Part shown: one piece after another, positions 1 to 8,548 of the stretch
Layout of the letters: every line of letters begins with the position of its first letter
How positions within the stretch are numbered: position 1 is the stretch's first letter
Assembly (NCBI GenBank): GCA_002319965.1
Contig: DCJQ01000008.1
Span: 1 to 27,893 of the forward strand
From: Megasphaera sp. UBA1696
GTDB taxonomy: Bacteria; Bacillota; Negativicutes; Veillonellales; Megasphaeraceae
Length of the DNA stretch: 27,893 bases
Reading direction: 5' to 3'
Notes under the pieces: generated by a model
The model's input: the letters and a program-made list of their open reading frames with translations, nothing else
Database searches by the model: none
Told to the model about the DNA's origin: nothing
Translations under genes and position numbers: made by a program

Positions 1-16
1 CATGCCTATTCGGCGC

Positions 17-51
17 CAAAAAAGCTGCCTGTATCATCAGACACAGGCAGC
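17..51 (-). terminator. Rho-independent terminator after the first secreted-protein gene
   Basis: On the minus strand a 9-bp perfect stem (GCTGCCTGT / ACAGGCAGC, plus-strand arms 24-32 and 43-51) is followed by a run of T. It lies just past the stop codon at 68 and would end the transcript of the 68-553 gene. Its stem resembles that of the terminator at 1229-1263, in keeping with duplication of gene plus terminator. Confidence 0.85.
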
Positions 52-67
52 GATAGTCCTAAAAAAT

Positions 68-553
68 CTATGCCGGATAGGATATGCGGATGGCTTTGAC
101 GATCGTTATCCCCTTGGCATCGGGTCCATATTGAATTTCAATGCGTTTCCCCTGGTCCGTCAGGTATCGATAAACGCCCTGCCAAAGGTACCCTTCACCA
201 TATAAGGAATCGACGGTAGCCTTGGGAATGCCTACGGTAACGCCTCGAGGCGTCGAAATTCCGTTATTGGCAGTGGTCACAATTTCCTCGATGGAATAAT
301 TATAGAGATTTTCGAGGATGAAAAAGCCCTGCCCATAGCGGTAGGCTATCCCATTTTCATTTAATACGGTCTTCGTCCGATGCTGTTCCGTCGGTTCACC
401 ATAAATACTGCGGACATAACTCATCTTATTCCCCAGGGTGATACTGCCCAGCGAGGCTTCACTGTCGGGAACATTGCCGACCATCGCGGCGAAACAGCTG
501 CCGACGGCCAGCATGGAAAGGGTAAAAATCATAACGGCTATTTTTTTAAACAT
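68..553 (-). CDS. Small secreted protein, tandem paralogue 1 of 3
   Basis: Predicted 161-residue exported protein of unknown function. Residues 1 to about 22 form a signal peptide (MFKK, hydrophobic core, then CFA-A as a plausible cleavage site). The mature part carries two copies of one motif: ITLGNKMSYVRSIYGEPT near residue 37 and VTVGIPKATVDSLYGEG near residue 105. The pattern (I/V)T(L/V)Gx3-4Vx3YGx(P/G) recalls the short repeats of BamE/OmlA-like small envelope proteins, but I cannot assign a family. GGAGGG lies 10 nt before the ATG. It starts 39 nt after the stop of paralogue 2, with no promoter seen between, so the two are probably cotranscribed. A strong terminator follows. Confidence 0.85.
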   Translation of the reverse strand: MFKKIAVMIFTLSMLAVGSCFAAMVGNVPDSEASLGSITLGNKMSYVRSIYGEPTEQHRTKTVLNENGIAYRYGQGFFILENLYNYSIEEIVTTANNGISTPRGVTVGIPKATVDSLYGEGYLWQGVYRYLTDQGKRIEIQYGPDAKGITIVKAIRISYPA

Positions 554-592
554 AATACAAAATCCCTCCTCGATTATCCGTCCCTTCGTGAG

Positions 593-1078
593 TTACGCCG
601 AGTAGCGAATATAGATCGATTTAACGACGGCGACATCATTGGCGTCGTCTACGTATTTGATTTGAATGACTTTGCCTTCCTGCGTCAGGTAGCGATAGGA
701 CCCCTGTACAAAACTTCCTTCACCGTACAGTTTATCGACGGTCGACTTGGGAATGCCGACAGTAATTCCCATAGGCGTGGAAAGGCCGTTGTTGGCCGTC
801 ACATAGAGTTCTTCTACACTGCTGTCTTTGGGATATTCGATGACGTAAAAGCTGTTGCCGTAGATATTGCTGAAAGCATCTTGACGGATATAGTCCTTGG
901 TCGGAACTCGATCCGTCGGAGCTCCGTAAATGCTGCGCACATAACTCATGGGGCTTCCTAAGGTGATGCCGCCGAGAAATGCTTCACTGTCCGGAACGGG
1001 GCCGGTCATAACGGCCAAGCAGGTGCTCGCCAGCAGGGTCGTAAGGGAAAATGCCATGACTGCCACTTTTTTAAACAT
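593..1078 (-). CDS. Small secreted protein, tandem paralogue 2 of 3
   Basis: A 161-residue exported protein, same length and layout as its two neighbours. The signal peptide is MFKKVAVM plus a hydrophobic stretch ending CLA. The duplicated motif reads ITLGSPMSYVRSIYGAPT and ITVGIPKSTVDKLYGEG. It shares the segment PDSEA(S/F)LG at the mature N-terminus with the other copies. GAGGAGG precedes the ATG, and a consensus-like promoter lies at 1127-1155, so it is the first gene of a two-gene unit with paralogue 1. The function is unknown. The secreted location is inferred from the signal peptide only. Confidence 0.85.
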   Translation of the reverse strand: MFKKVAVMAFSLTTLLASTCLAVMTGPVPDSEAFLGGITLGSPMSYVRSIYGAPTDRVPTKDYIRQDAFSNIYGNSFYVIEYPKDSSVEELYVTANNGLSTPMGITVGIPKSTVDKLYGEGSFVQGSYRYLTQEGKVIQIKYVDDANDVAVVKSIYIRYSA

Positions 1079-1126
1079 GATGAAAGATTCCTCCTCTGTT
1101 ATCGATTACTTTCTCAATATAAATGA

Positions 1127-1155
1127 ATCGTATCATAAAAAAATAATTCTATCAA
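1127..1155 (-). promoter_or_regulatory. Sigma-70-type promoter of secreted paralogue 2
   Basis: On the minus strand: TTGATA, a 17-nt spacer, then TACGAT. The element matches the promoter of paralogue 3 at 1820-1848 in its -35 sequence and spacing. Transcription would start about 45 nt upstream of the ATG at 1078. Confidence 0.6.
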
Positions 1156-1228
1156 TATGTTTACAGCGCCCCCTGTTTATTAAAAAATACAAATTTCCCG
1201 ACAAGGTTTCATCTTCCCGATTCGACGC

Positions 1229-1263
1229 AAAAAAAACTGCCCGTATCAGCTGACACAGGCAGT
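1229..1263 (-). terminator. Rho-independent terminator after secreted paralogue 3
   Basis: The minus strand shows ACTGCC...GGCAGT arms (plus 236-241 and 258-263) closing a nearly self-complementary inner part, followed by eight T. It sits 17 nt beyond the stop codon at 1280. Confidence 0.8.
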
Positions 1264-1279
1264 CCATCCGCGAAAATGA

Positions 1280-1765
1280 TTACGACTGGAAATGTATGTA
1301 AATGGATTTAACGACCGTAACACCATTGGCGTCATTCCCATATTTTATCTGAATATCCAAGGCGTTTTGAGTCCGGTAGTAGTACCCGCCCTTATAATAA
1401 CTGCCGCCGCCATACAATCTGTCGACCGTCGATTTTGGCACGCCAACGGCAATCCCCATAGGAGTCGCAATGCCGTTGTGGGCATCTGTATAGAGTTCTA
1501 ATACGGACGGCTGACTCGCATATTCAATGACGTAAAAACCCTTGCCGTAGAGGTTGCCAATAGCCTGAGTATTGAATTTACCCGTGGTCAGGTACCGATC
1601 CGTAGGAGCTCCATAAATGCTGTAAACGTAACTCATGGGGCTTCCCAGTGTAATTCCGCCAAGGGATGCTTCACTTGCCGGAAGGGGACCGGTCTTATCG
1701 GCCATACAAAGGCCGCCTAAGAGGGCAGAAAAAACAACAATCAGTACTGCCACTTTTTTGAACAT
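1280..1765 (-). CDS. Small secreted protein, tandem paralogue 3 of 3
   Basis: A 161-residue exported protein. I chose the MFKK start at 1765 because it gives the same length and N-terminus as the two paralogues; the in-frame upstream extension to 1786 would translate the ribosome binding site AGGAGG itself. The signal peptide ends near residue 22 (LCMA-D). The internal motif pair is ITLGSPMSYVYSIYGAPT and IAVGVPKSTVDRLYGGG. The central part is richer in Tyr (a GGYYY run) than in the other copies. It has its own promoter (1820-1848) and terminator, so it can be expressed apart from paralogues 1 and 2. The function is unknown. Confidence 0.85.
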   Translation of the reverse strand: MFKKVAVLIVVFSALLGGLCMADKTGPLPASEASLGGITLGSPMSYVYSIYGAPTDRYLTTGKFNTQAIGNLYGKGFYVIEYASQPSVLELYTDAHNGIATPMGIAVGVPKSTVDRLYGGGSYYKGGYYYRTQNALDIQIKYGNDANGVTVVKSIYIHFQS

Positions 1766-1819
1766 AATCCCAATACCTCCTCTCACGTCGATGATTCAGT
1801 CATGTTTCGCTATACCTGC

Positions 1820-1848
1820 ATAGTACCACTAAACATTATTTATATCAA
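1820..1848 (-). promoter_or_regulatory. Sigma-70-type promoter of secreted paralogue 3
   Basis: On the minus strand: TTGATA, 17-nt spacer, TACTAT, about 55 nt upstream of the ATG at 1765. The surrounding DNA is A/T-rich. The same -35 hexamer and spacing occur before paralogue 2. Confidence 0.65.
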
Positions 1849-1879
1849 TTTTTTAACAAATTTAATCCAATATATCCAC

Positions 1880-1919
1880 AAAAAGAGTCTCCCATCACAC
1901 TACATGATGAGAGACTCTT
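1880..1919 (-). terminator. Rho-independent terminator after the CoA-transferase gene
   Basis: The minus strand has AAGAGTCTC / GAGACTCTT arms (plus 883-891 and 911-919) with a further CATCA/TGATG inner stem, followed by TTTTT. It closes the permease-aminotransferase-CoA-transferase unit, whose last stop is at 1959. Confidence 0.85.
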
Positions 1920-1958
1920 CGCTTATAGAAATGCCCTTGCAAGGCAAGCTACACTGAT

Positions 1959-3296
<1,338 letters not shown>

Positions 3297-3302
3297 AATT
3301 GT

Positions 3303-4499
3303 TTACCTCTTTTCTTGGTATTGGGCGATGAGCTGCCGGAACGCCGGGAAGGAACGCTTAATCATGTCGGCTTCGACACAGTAGGAAATCCGTACATAGC
3401 CCGGGCAGCCAAAGCTGTCTGCCGGTACGATGAGGAGGTTCAAAGCTTTAGCCTTGTCGGAGAAAGCCTTGGCATCAGCCTCGGGCGACTTGACGAAGAG
3501 ATAGAAAGCGCCGCTGGGATATACGCAGTCATAGCCCATTTCTTTGAGTCCATTATATAACAATTTACGGTTTTCATCATAGACATTCATGTCCGACGTC
3601 TGGCCCATGCACTTTAAGATGACATCCTGGAAGAGATGGGGTGCGCAGACGAAACCCATGGAACGGCCGGCACCGCAGACAGCCGTATAGACTTCAGCCG
3701 CTTTGTCAGCACTGGGCGGAACGAGGATGTAGCCGATACGTTCGCCGGGAAGGCTCAGGGACTTACTGTAGGAATAGCAGACGATGGTATTTTGATAGAT
3801 ATGAGGGACGTATAAAATGGGGAGTCCGTCATAGATGATTTCACGGTACGGTTCATCGGCAATGAGGTAGATGGCATGGCCGATGTCTGCCGATTTCTTA
3901 GTCAATAAGGCGCTGAGTTTTTCAAAGGTTTCTTTCGAATAGACGACGCCCGACGGATTATTCGGCGAATTGACGATGATAGCCCGCGTATGCGGCGTGA
4001 GGGCCTTTTCAAGGGCCTCCATAGGAATCTGGAAGTGTTCCGTATCAGGCGGAACGACGACGGCCTTAGCGCCGGCATTGGCGATAAATACCGAGTATTC
4101 CGGGAAGAAGGGCGCAATGACGATAACTTCATCGTCCGGTCCTTCGACGAGGGCCTTTAAGGTAACCGTCAAGGAGGCTGCAGCGCCGCAGGTCATATAG
4201 AAATGAGACGCTTCGACGCCGGCCTGATAGGTCCGGTTCATGTAGTCAGCCAAGCCTTGGCGAACGCTGAGATCACCGGAAGCTGCCGTATAACCGTGAA
4301 TCGCTGCCGACTCGCGGGTGGCGAGGATATCTTCAATTGCTTCTTTAATACAGGACGGAGCCGGAACGGTGGGATTGCCGATACTGAAGTCAAACACTTT
4401 ATCTTTACCGACGATTTTACTCTGTTCCTGACCATAAGCAAAGAGTTCGCGGATAACCGAACTTTGAGAACCTAAACGGTACATTTCTTGGGAAGCCAT
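3303..4499 (-). CDS. Class I/II PLP-dependent aminotransferase
   Basis: A 398-residue fold-type I aminotransferase. Visible landmarks are NSPNNPSG at residues 178-185, ADEPY at 214-218 (the Asp that pairs with the PLP pyridine), and SYSKSLSLPGERIGYI, where Lys246 is the probable Schiff-base lysine and Arg254 a phosphate or substrate contact. I chose the ATG at 4499 because GGAG sits 8 nt before it; an upstream in-frame extension to 4520 lacks such a site. The gene lies 28 nt after the permease stop and 6 nt before the CoA-transferase. In this setting it should convert the imported amino acid to its 2-keto acid for IorAB. An aromatic or broad-specificity substrate range is inferred from context only. 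Confidence 0.9.
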   Translation of the reverse strand: MASQEMYRLGSQSSVIRELFAYGQEQSKIVGKDKVFDFSIGNPTVPAPSCIKEAIEDILATRESAAIHGYTAASGDLSVRQGLADYMNRTYQAGVEASHFYMTCGAAASLTVTLKALVEGPDDEVIVIAPFFPEYSVFIANAGAKAVVVPPDTEHFQIPMEALEKALTPHTRAIIVNSPNNPSGVVYSKETFEKLSALLTKKSADIGHAIYLIADEPYREIIYDGLPILYVPHIYQNTIVCYSYSKSLSLPGERIGYILVPPSADKAAEVYTAVCGAGRSMGFVCAPHLFQDVILKCMGQTSDMNVYDENRKLLYNGLKEMGYDCVYPSGAFYLFVKSPEADAKAFSDKAKALNLLIVPADSFGCPGYVRISYCVEADMIKRSFPAFRQLIAQYQEKR

Positions 4500-4527
4500 A
4501 AGAGTCACTCCTTTATACAACGAAAGT

Positions 4528-5877
4528 TTACCATAACGAAATGAGCGGTGAAATGAGGAGAATGAATCCCATAAGCACGATGGGAACCAACCGCCACGTG
4601 CGGTATTTTTTAAAGATATCCAGCTTCATGACTAAGTAGGTCGGCAGGAAACAGGCGATGATGCCGATGAGGCCGCCTAAAATCGGGGTGAATTTCAAGA
4701 TGGGAACATTGAGGACGATGACGCCCCAGCAGAGGATGATGCAGCACAGGCTGGTAGCATAAGTAATCGCCTTTTTCGGAATGGCATCGGCATTCATGAA
4801 CCGGTTCAACAGATTCAAAACGATCCCCGTACAGGCATCGCGGAAGCTGAGGAACATGGCAAAGAAGGCCGTAACCACTGCGAAAATGTTTAAAATCAAA
4901 TTTAAGATCTTAATCAAGGCACCGTCCATATTCTGCGCAGCCAGAGCCAAGGCCGAAATATTGGCCGTATAGGCGACGACAGCCTGGTCATGATCGATAG
5001 CCAGATTAAAAGAAATAGTGTAAAACACGACCAATCCGACTAAGAATAAATACGCCCTGTTATAAACTCGCATGGCTCGATAATGGGCGACGACCTTATT
5101 ATCCGTTTTAGAGCGGAAATAAATGACGACCGGACCGAGGGCTACGAAGAATTCAATCGACATGGCGATAAAGGGCAGCATGATGATAAAGTTTTTAATG
5201 ACGTACCAGGCATCGGGCGGAATCAGGACATTGGCCAAATCCCAGTGGGAGATCATGATGATGCCGAGAGCCGCGATGACCAGGGCTTTGGTAAAGACCA
5301 TGCCCGACGAAATCTTCATGAGCAGCTTTTCCCCTTGGGACGCAATGAGGACCAAGAAGGAAATGAGGGCTACGCCATAAAACATATTATCGACTAAGGG
5401 CGATTCCGTAACGCCGAAGGTCATTAAGAAGGACGAACTGTCATTCGTCAATGCTGTAGAATACAAGAAGAGGAGAATCGTCGTAAAGACGAAGTATAGA
5501 GCACCCAGGAAGAAACCCCAGTTTTTTCCCAAATAACCGGAAATGATACCTGCAAAATCCTCACACTGAGGAGCTTCTGCCAAGACATTCAAATACAATT
5601 TTTGATGAGCATAGGCAATCGGATAACCGACGATGGCGACGAGAGCAAAGATAAGTAAACCGGATAACCCGACTTGGATGGGCAGAAAAACGATTCCCGC
5701 CCCTAAAGACATGCCGACGCACAGGATAACCCAGCCGAGGTCGATGCCGCTGAATTTCGTTTCTTCTTTCCATTCGTCGACGGTGATGCCCGCCGCCTGT
5801 GCATACATTTCATAGGATTGACCGAATAAACGCGAACGAAGAGATGCTGCTTCTGGTACTTTTGTCGTAGGTTGCAT
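4528..5877 (-). CDS. HAAAP-type amino acid permease
   Basis: A 449-residue inner-membrane transporter with about eleven hydrophobic segments. A charged cytoplasmic N-terminus of about 50 residues is followed by the first membrane segment with the glycine-rich GMSLGAGIVFLPIQ motif, typical of the hydroxy/aromatic amino acid permease (SdaC/TdcC-like) branch of the APC superfamily. The start at 5877 is preceded by GGAGG at 10 nt. The gene is separated from iorB by a strong hairpin terminator (5902-5938) but leads the unit with the aminotransferase and CoA-transferase, so it presumably imports the amino acid that this pathway ferments. Substrate (aromatic, serine/threonine or other) cannot be fixed from sequence alone. 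Confidence 0.85.
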   Translation of the reverse strand: MQPTTKVPEAASLRSRLFGQSYEMYAQAAGITVDEWKEETKFSGIDLGWVILCVGMSLGAGIVFLPIQVGLSGLLIFALVAIVGYPIAYAHQKLYLNVLAEAPQCEDFAGIISGYLGKNWGFFLGALYFVFTTILLFLYSTALTNDSSSFLMTFGVTESPLVDNMFYGVALISFLVLIASQGEKLLMKISSGMVFTKALVIAALGIIMISHWDLANVLIPPDAWYVIKNFIIMLPFIAMSIEFFVALGPVVIYFRSKTDNKVVAHYRAMRVYNRAYLFLVGLVVFYTISFNLAIDHDQAVVAYTANISALALAAQNMDGALIKILNLILNIFAVVTAFFAMFLSFRDACTGIVLNLLNRFMNADAIPKKAITYATSLCCIILCWGVIVLNVPILKFTPILGGLIGIIACFLPTYLVMKLDIFKKYRTWRLVPIVLMGFILLISPLISLW

Positions 5878-5901
5878 GGTGTTTCTTCCTCCTTGGGTGC
5901 C

Positions 5902-5938
5902 AAAAATGCCAGGCACTTCATTTCATGCCTGGCATTTT
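5902..5938 (-). terminator. Terminator or attenuator between iorB and the permease
   Basis: A perfect 13-bp inverted repeat (plus-strand arms 903-915 and 926-938 of the 5000s, loop 10 nt) is followed on the minus strand by five T. Because the arms end in A/T runs it could work in both directions. It lies between iorB and the permease ribosome binding site, so it either ends the iorAB transcript or limits read-through into the downstream genes. Confidence 0.8.
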
Positions 5939-5956
5939 ACTCTAGCACACACTCTA

Positions 5957-6532
5957 TTATACAGCGGCCATACCGGCATCGAAAGCCTTTAAATTAATAT
6001 CGACAAAAGCAGGTTTTACTACCTTGGCAATAATCGCCTTCCAATCGATATTATGCAGTCCCAAGGACCCGATAAGAGACCCTAAGAGGACGACGTTGGC
6101 GCTTTTTGGATTCCCGAGGTCCGTCGCAATCTTCGTTGCGTCGACAATGGTAATCGGTACGCGTTTTTGTAATTCTTCTAAAATTCCTTCCGGATACGAA
6201 CAGGCACCGGACAGAATCGGCAGGGACGGAATCTGCATCTTATTGACGACCATCTTCCCGTCTTTTTTGAGGAACTTGGCATAGCGGGCCGCTTCCATTT
6301 CTTCGAAAGAAATGAGGATATCTGCCGAGCCTTCGCCGATGATGGGCGAATAGACTTTTTCACCGAAGCGGACCTGCGTGCTGACGCTGCCGCCGCGCTG
6401 GCTCATGCCGTGGACTTCCGACATTTTTACATCGTAGCCGTTTTCAATGAGGCCGATGGTTAAAATCTTACTGGCTAATATAGTACCCTGACCGCCGACA
6501 CCGACGAAGAGTACGCTCTTTACGTCTGACAT
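5957..6532 (-). CDS. iorB: Indolepyruvate ferredoxin oxidoreductase, beta subunit
   Basis: A 191-residue gamma-type domain subunit of the 2-oxoacid:ferredoxin oxidoreductase family. The N-terminus VLFVGVGGQGTILASKIL is the signature of this subunit, followed by SEVHGMSQRGGSV, both well known in IorB. With IorA it decarboxylates arylpyruvates oxidatively to aryl-acetyl-CoA, reducing ferredoxin in the cytoplasm. The ATG at 6532 lies two bases after the iorA stop, and GGGGG in the iorA end serves as ribosome binding site. Longer in-frame extensions to 6712 would run through iorA coding sequence and were discarded. Translational coupling with iorA is likely. Confidence 0.93.
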   Translation of the reverse strand: MSDVKSVLFVGVGGQGTILASKILTIGLIENGYDVKMSEVHGMSQRGGSVSTQVRFGEKVYSPIIGEGSADILISFEEMEAARYAKFLKKDGKMVVNKMQIPSLPILSGACSYPEGILEELQKRVPITIVDATKIATDLGNPKSANVVLLGSLIGSLGLHNIDWKAIIAKVVKPAFVDINLKAFDAGMAAV

Positions 6533-6533
6533 A

Positions 6534-8315
6534 TTATTTATCCCCCTTCTTGTAAATAGCATGAACCGGGCAGACCTGCATGCAAACCGTACAGCCGACG
6601 CAGTCCGTTTCAGAAATACCGGATTTCTTTGCTTCATTGTCGAAGCGCAGAGCCGGGCAGCCTGTCGACAAGCACTTCTTGCAGCCGATGCAGACTTCCG
6701 TATCGACGGCACACGGCGTCATATCGAGGTCAAATTCTTCTTTATCTTCTTTGGAGAATTTTTTGAGGACGCAAGGCCACTTGGTGATGATGACCGACGG
6801 TTCGTCTTCGATAGCATACGCCCAGTCGAGGGTTTCTTTCATGACTTTGAGGTCCAGCGGATTGACCGTGCGGACATTCTTAATACCCAAGGCTTTGACG
6901 ACCGTTTCGATGTCGATGAGGGTAGCCGGTTCGCCTTTGATATTGTAGCCCGTGCCCGGATTTTCCTGATGACCCGTCATGCCGGTGATGCGGTTATCCA
7001 AGATGACGCAGATCGTATTGGAACCGTTGTAGGCAACTTCGGTCAGGGAGTTGATGCCCGTATGGAAGAAGGTCGAGTCGCCCATGCAGCCGACGACGCG
7101 TTTCTTCTGATCACTCAGTTCAAAGCCGTGGCTGAAGCCGTGGCCGACGGAGAAGGCACTGCCCATACAGACCGCCAGGTCTTTCGCATTGAGGGGAGCC
7201 GCGCCGCCTAAGGCATAACAGCCGATATCGCCGATCATGACCGTATCTTTCCGTTTGCCCAGTTCGTAGAAGAAGCCGCGGTGCGGACAGCCTGCGCAGA
7301 GAGCCGGCGGACGGGGTACGAATAAGGTATCGGGAACGTCGAAGCCTTCTGCCTTTTCTTTCAAAATACCTTCGGCAACGATATTGGGGTTGAGTTCGTC
7401 GATCTTGGGGATGACATCTTTGCCGTGACAGGGGATGCCGGCCTGACGAATCTGTTCTTCCATGAAGGGATCGAGTTCTTCGACGACGTACAGTTCATCG
7501 ACGGAATCGGCAAAGGCTTTGATTTTCTTCATCGGCAAGGGATAGGTAAAGCCGAGTTTCAAATAGGAAGCCTTGTCGCCCAAAGCGTCCTTAGCATACA
7601 TATAAGCCGAGCCGGCAGAGATGATGCCGATCTTCGTATCGTGCATTTCGACGACGTTAAAGGGACATTCTTCAGCGTATTCTTTCAGTTTCTGTTCCCG
7701 TTCTTCGACGACGTAGCGGCGCTGTTTGGAAATAGCCGGTACAGCATCCATCTTTTCGCGCTGTTTCTTATAAGGAACGGCCGGAACCTCTACACGGTCA
7801 CTTTCTTCAACGAGGCTCTTCGAATGACAGACGCGGGTCGTCATACGGATCATCATGGGAACACCGTACTTTTCACTGACACGATAGGCTTCTTTGGTCA
7901 TATCGATGCATTCCTGAGAGTCCGACGGTTCAAACATGGCTATTTTAGCGAATTTGGCATAATTGCGGTTGTCCTGTTCATTCTGGGACGAATGCATGCC
8001 CGGGTCGTCAGCCGATACGAAGGCAAAACCGCCGTTCATGCCTAAGTAGGAGAACGTAAACAGCGGGTCAGCCGCTACGTTGACACCAACCATCTTCATG
8101 GCAGCGAAGGAGCGAACACCGGACATGGAAGCGCCGATAGCCGCTTCCATAGCAACTTTTTCATTCGGTGCCCATTCAGAGTACATTCCATCATAAGTCG
8201 AGACGTTTTCCAAGATTTCCGTACTCGGCGTACCGGGATAAGCCGAAGCAAAGGAAACGCCGGCTTCATATAAGCCTCTGGCGATGGCTTCGTCACCGGA
8301 CAATAATTTTTTCAT
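6534..8315 (-). CDS. iorA: Indolepyruvate ferredoxin oxidoreductase, alpha subunit
   Basis: A 593-residue thiamine-diphosphate enzyme subunit. The pyruvate-oxidoreductase-like N-terminal domain carries SAYPGTPSTEI near residues 20-30. The TPP-binding half has GDIGCYALG, CMGDSTFFH and ILDNRITGMTGHQ (about residues 365-450). The C-terminal ferredoxin domain shows CIGCKKCLSTGCP and CVGCTVCMQVCP for two [4Fe-4S] clusters, the first with the longer spacing seen in this family. It converts arylpyruvates plus CoA and oxidised ferredoxin to aryl-acetyl-CoA, CO2 and reduced ferredoxin. GGAGG lies 8 nt before the ATG. A sigma-54-type promoter lies about 55 nt upstream, and the activator gene is divergent from it, so expression probably depends on an amino-acid-derived signal. 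Confidence 0.95.
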   Translation of the reverse strand: MKKLLSGDEAIARGLYEAGVSFASAYPGTPSTEILENVSTYDGMYSEWAPNEKVAMEAAIGASMSGVRSFAAMKMVGVNVAADPLFTFSYLGMNGGFAFVSADDPGMHSSQNEQDNRNYAKFAKIAMFEPSDSQECIDMTKEAYRVSEKYGVPMMIRMTTRVCHSKSLVEESDRVEVPAVPYKKQREKMDAVPAISKQRRYVVEEREQKLKEYAEECPFNVVEMHDTKIGIISAGSAYMYAKDALGDKASYLKLGFTYPLPMKKIKAFADSVDELYVVEELDPFMEEQIRQAGIPCHGKDVIPKIDELNPNIVAEGILKEKAEGFDVPDTLFVPRPPALCAGCPHRGFFYELGKRKDTVMIGDIGCYALGGAAPLNAKDLAVCMGSAFSVGHGFSHGFELSDQKKRVVGCMGDSTFFHTGINSLTEVAYNGSNTICVILDNRITGMTGHQENPGTGYNIKGEPATLIDIETVVKALGIKNVRTVNPLDLKVMKETLDWAYAIEDEPSVIITKWPCVLKKFSKEDKEEFDLDMTPCAVDTEVCIGCKKCLSTGCPALRFDNEAKKSGISETDCVGCTVCMQVCPVHAIYKKGDK

Positions 8316-8370
8316 AATTCATACCTCCTCATTCGTTGAATCAGTTCATTTATCTGTTCGACAATATATA

Positions 8371-8386
8371 TGAAATAATCATGCCA
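8371..8386 (-). promoter_or_regulatory. Sigma-54 (-24/-12) promoter of iorAB
   Basis: The minus strand reads TGGCATGATTATTTCA. Against the consensus TGGCACGN4TTGCW it differs at two defined positions (C6 to T, G14 to T), and the GG to C spacing is right. It lies 55 nt before the iorA start, opposite a sigma-54 activator gene and close to rpoN, which supports the call. Confidence 0.7.
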
Positions 8387-8421
8387 ACTATGACATTATC
8401 GAATTTAAGCCATTTTTTCAT

Positions 8422-8450
8422 ATTGATAAGCTAATTGATATTCATGATAT
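8422..8450. promoter_or_regulatory. Possible activator-binding repeats in the iorA-regulator intergenic region
   Basis: ATTGATA occurs at 8422-8428 and again at 8434-8440, and a shortened ATGATA at 8444-8449, all 36-65 bp upstream of the iorA -24 element. Such spaced A/T-rich repeats could be the enhancer sites of the neighbouring sigma-54 activator. The evidence is position and repetition only. Confidence 0.3.
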
Positions 8451-8470
8451 GTAAAAAATTCGTTACATAC

Positions 8471-8499
8471 TTTACATTCTCTTCATATTTTTTTATGAT
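8471..8499 (+). promoter_or_regulatory. Sigma-70-type promoter of the sigma-54 activator gene
   Basis: TTTACA, a 17-nt spacer and TATGAT, about 50 nt before the ATG at 8549. Housekeeping transcription of the activator would fit its role as a sensor for the divergent operon. Confidence 0.55.
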
Positions 8500-8548
8500 A
8501 GAAGGAGAACTTTTCGGTAATTTTTAATGAAATTAAAAGGAGAAACTT

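Noticed and set aside
5885..5940. Second sigma-54 promoter before the permease (TGGCA repeats)
   Set aside because: The TGGCA elements are the arms of the terminator hairpin, and no TTGC element stands at the right spacing.
6533..6712. N-terminal extension of IorB
   Set aside because: It would be read from iorA coding DNA, giving Arg/Ala-rich sequence not found in IorB. The MSDVKSVLFVGVGGQG start with its ribosome site is the usual one.
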